Shown here in pieces: positions 62,551 to 64,000 of a DNA stretch of 64,000 nt; the first letter of the stretch is position 1; every line of letters starts with the position of its first letter. The stretch is from Kangiella shandongensis. Lineage in GTDB: Bacteria; Pseudomonadota; Gammaproteobacteria; Enterobacterales; Kangiellaceae. A model generated the notes under the pieces. That model worked only from the letters and a program-made list of their open reading frames with translations. It had not been told where the DNA came from and ran no database searches. Location of the stretch: assembly GCF_020005365.1 (NCBI RefSeq), contig NZ_JACNML010000003.1, positions 186,001-250,000 on the forward strand, read 5' to 3'. Both the position numbers and the translations under genes were made by a program.

Positions 62551-63306
62551 CTAACTTAGCTTTTGCTTCTCAGTCTCGTCAGGCTCGTCGTCTGGCTCAC
62601 CACCACCGTTGCCGGTGAATGACTCAAGAGCTGCGAATCGAAGCTTTTGCTTCTCAGTCTCGTCAGGCTCGTCGTCTGGCTCACCACCACCGTTGCCGGT
62701 GAATGACTCAAGAGCTGCGAATCGAAGCTTTTGCTTCTCAGTCTCGTCAGGCTCGTCGTCTGGCTCACCACCACCGTTGCCGGTGAATGACTCAAGAGCT
62801 GCGAATCGAAGCTTTTGCTTCTCAGTCTCGTCAGGCTCGTCGTCTGGCTCACCACCACCGTTGCCGGTGAATGACTCAAGAGCTGCGAATCGAAGCTTTT
62901 GCTTCTCAGTCTCGTCAGGCTCGTCGTCTGGCTCACCACCACCGTTGCCGGTGAATGACTCAAGAGCTGCGAATCGAAACTTTTGCTTCTCAGTCTCATC
63001 AGTCTCGTCGTCTGGCTCACCACCACCGTTGCCGGTGAATGACTCAAGAGCTGCGAATCGAAACTTTTGCTTCTCAGTCTCGTCAGGCTCGTCGTCTGGC
63101 TCACCACCACCGTTGCCGGTGAATGATTCAAGAGCTGCGAATCGAAACTTTTGCTTCTCAGTCTCGTCAGGCTCGTCGTCTGGCTCACCACCACCGTTAC
63201 CGGTGTAGGTCTCAAGAGCAACTTCTTTAGAATCCAACAAAGATTGTTGATCTTCTAGCGGTTCTACCATAGATAAATAGCAGATCATTGCGATAGATTC
63301 AAACAT
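62551..63306 (-). CDS. cassette B, gene 1: repeat-expanded peptide-like protein (8 x 28 residues)
   Basis: A 251-residue protein from the ATG at 63306, which has GGAGG eight bases upstream. It begins with the same MFESIAMICYLSMVEP leader as the 54-residue cassette A protein. After about 34 residues come eight copies of a 28-residue unit (TGNGGGEPDDEPDETEKQ-type), seven complete and one partial; the period in DNA is 84 bases. Units near the end are almost identical (KLRFAALES), while early ones have KFRFAALES and one has DETDE. The units are strongly acidic. Tandem expansion of a single-unit gene is evident. Function is unknown. Confidence 0.75.
   Translation of the reverse strand: MFESIAMICYLSMVEPLEDQQSLLDSKEVALETYTGNGGGEPDDEPDETEKQKFRFAALESFTGNGGGEPDDEPDETEKQKFRFAALESFTGNGGGEPDDETDETEKQKFRFAALESFTGNGGGEPDDEPDETEKQKLRFAALESFTGNGGGEPDDEPDETEKQKLRFAALESFTGNGGGEPDDEPDETEKQKLRFAALESFTGNGGGEPDDEPDETEKQKLRFAALESFTGNGGGEPDDEPDETEKQKLS
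62554..63204. repeat. 84-bp tandem repeat array inside cassette B gene 1
   Basis: Near-identical 84-base units in frame with the gene, seven complete plus a 63-base partial copy. They differ by a few bases (a G/A change giving Leu or Phe, and one C/T change). The array also keeps open two other frames, which are artefacts of the repeat. Confidence 0.95.
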
Positions 63307-63538
63307 AATAAACGCCTCCAAAGGGTAGTTTTTCAAGTAAATGTCATATAAAACAAAAATAACTAATGCATCACGGAATACGCTTCCGCCTAAGTGGTAC
63401 CATAACTTATTGCTTTTAAACGAGTATTATTATTTTAAAGAACCAGCGCTATGGTTTTGTGTATAAATATTAATCAATATAAATAAATAAAACTTTGAAG
63501 TAAATTTTACATTTAATAATTTCTTTTAATCTTTACAT

Positions 63539-63582
63539 TGATGCAAATATGAGAATAACGCATTGATATTAATGCAAATATG
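63539..63582. promoter_or_regulatory. operator-like cluster between cassettes B and C
   Basis: GATGCAAATATG (about 63540-63551), GCATTGATATTAATGC (63560-63575) and AATGCAAATATG (63571-63582) repeat the words seen at 61394-61436. Confidence 0.55.
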
Positions 63583-63682
63583 ACTTATCTAAGCAACTTA
63601 AAGATCTACTAGCTATGATTAGCAATAGTAATCAAAGTCAGTGGCAATGAGTGTGCGGTTAGAGAAAGGCTGCTAATCATAA

Positions 63683-63706
63683 AAAAAGCGCTCACAGGCG
63701 CTTTTT
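63683..63706. terminator. terminator of cassette C
   Basis: AAAAAGCGC-TCACAG-GCGCTTTTT; one base change relative to the cassette B copy shortens the stem to nine pairs but leaves it functional in appearance. Confidence 0.8.
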
Positions 63707-63722
63707 CTGGTTAAAAATGGTA

Positions 63723-64000
63723 TTAAATTTCCGTTACAGGCAACTGCTTTGTACCAGGCTCTTTGCTCTGTACTGGCTTTAGGAAGCCTCGAGACTGAAT
63801 AATACTTCTATTATTTCTCTCAAAAGTCTCAAGTTTCTGGTTCCAGGCCAGGATTTCCTGTAACTTGTCCCTTTCTGTCAGGTTGCTTGCTTCTACAATG
63901 GAGTACTCCTGTATTAAACGAAGGGCACTAACATCCGCTCTGCGGAATGCAGATAAGTCGACAACGTTACCTTCGCCCGCAAACAGGCCCTCTGCAAAAT
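63723..64000 (-). CDS. cassette C, gene 3 (partial): membrane-anchored cytoplasmic protein
   Basis: The last roughly 92 codons of a third copy of gene 3, running out of the window at its N-terminal side. In the visible part it differs from the cassette B copy at two bases by my count. The array therefore continues to the right, and the number of cassettes is unknown. Confidence 0.85.
   Translation of the reverse strand, partial: FAEGLFAGEGNVVDLSAFRRADVSALRLIQEYSIVEASNLTERDKLQEILAWNQKLETFERNNRSIIQSRGFLKPVQSKEPGTKQLPVTEI

Larger units (their letters stand above)
63307..63722. other. 416-bp intergenic region between cassettes B and C
   Basis: This region is similar throughout to 61160-61576 and nearly identical from 63582 onward. 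It contains GCATTGATATTAATGC (63560-63575), AATGCAAATATG (63571-63582), the 120-base boundary block (63587-63706) and a hairpin terminator (63683-63706). It must also hold the promoter of cassette B. No gene of normal size is seen. Confidence 0.6.
63582..64000. repeat. direct repeat, copy 2 (partner at 61436-61854), runs to the window edge
   Basis: About 99% identical to 61436-61854 at an offset of 2146 bases by my count. It continues beyond the window. Confidence 0.9.

Noticed and set aside
62554..63204. CRISPR array
   Set aside because: Units are contiguous 84-base coding repeats with no unique spacers, and no cas genes are present.
62556..63221. Long open frames on both strands across the 84-bp repeat array (221 and 199 codons)
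   Set aside because: They exist because a stop-free 84-base unit divisible by three is repeated. Neither has a ribosome site, while the annotated frame has a strong one and a leader shared with cassette A.
62551..63306. Multi-core ribosomal peptide precursor such as a graspetide
   Set aside because: The Thr and acidic residues in each unit are suggestive, but no ATP-grasp ligase, radical-SAM enzyme or other modifying enzyme is encoded in the cassettes.

Overview
The window looks like chromosome of a marine gammaproteobacterium. The rnfABCDGE-nth order, the ubiT/ubiUV genes with the same cysteine numbering as Escherichia coli, the RfaH protein and the JUMPstart leaders all point that way. A Kangiella-like relative is my guess, but I cannot confirm the genus from sequence alone. 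Most of the window (13.9-53.6 kb) is one very large, AT-rich, mostly minus-strand surface-polysaccharide locus set between ordinary housekeeping genes.

Layout. (1) 0-2.3 kb: a small membrane protein cut by the window edge, and a periplasmic gamma-glutamyltransferase. (2) 2.3-5.2 kb: an FNR-type promoter driving a free-standing AroQ chorismate-mutase-like gene coupled to ubiU and ubiV, with ubiT convergent; this is the oxygen-independent ubiquinone hydroxylation module. (3) 5.4-11.2 kb: the Rnf electron-transport complex and endonuclease III. (4) 11.3-13.7 kb: a secreted M6-type metalloprotease, a candidate structured small RNA and tRNA-Val(GAC). (5) 13.9-25.5 kb: a polysaccharide operon with its own promoter and JUMPstart/ops leader. 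It encodes a Wzx flippase, two sulfotransferases, glycosyltransferases, a heparinase-like protein and a 4,6-dehydratase / reductase / phosphoglycosyltransferase triad. (6) 25.6-31.1 kb: cysC, a sulfate-type permease, cysN, cysD and a WecG-type glycosyltransferase. (7) 31.4-32.5 kb: wecA on the opposite strand. (8) 32.6-53.6 kb: a second RfaH/JUMPstart operon. It starts with cysQ, then a Wzi-like protein, a lipoprotein, KpsD/M/T/E-type ABC capsule export and wecB/wecC, and continues with two giant glycosyltransferases, LicD, a TagD-type cytidylyltransferase and three sulfotransferase-like genes. (9) 53.7-59.3 kb: rfaH, an MlaC-like gene, uvrB, an aspartate-type aminotransferase, tRNA-Asn(GTT) and a lipoprotein. 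(10) 59.5-64.0 kb: a small HTH regulator facing a tandem array of three-gene cassettes of unrecognised function.

How it fits together. The capsule region encodes sulfate uptake, sulfate activation to PAPS (CysDNC), five candidate PAPS-dependent sulfotransferases and removal of the by-product PAP (CysQ). This is a self-contained route to a sulfated surface polysaccharide, probably also carrying ManNAcA (WecB/WecC) and perhaps glycerol phosphate (TagD plus LicD). RfaH is encoded immediately upstream, and an ops-containing leader precedes each of two operons, so antitermination probably coordinates them.

The least explained part is the right edge. There, each cassette encodes a short peptide-like protein (54 aa in one copy, expanded to 251 aa by eight 28-residue repeats in the next), a five-helix membrane protein and a membrane-anchored cytoplasmic protein. 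The two membrane genes overlap by 107 nt out of frame in both complete copies. The same AATGCA/TGCATT operator-like words lie upstream of the HTH gene and between the cassettes. I consider this array the best candidate for an undescribed system; its function is unknown.
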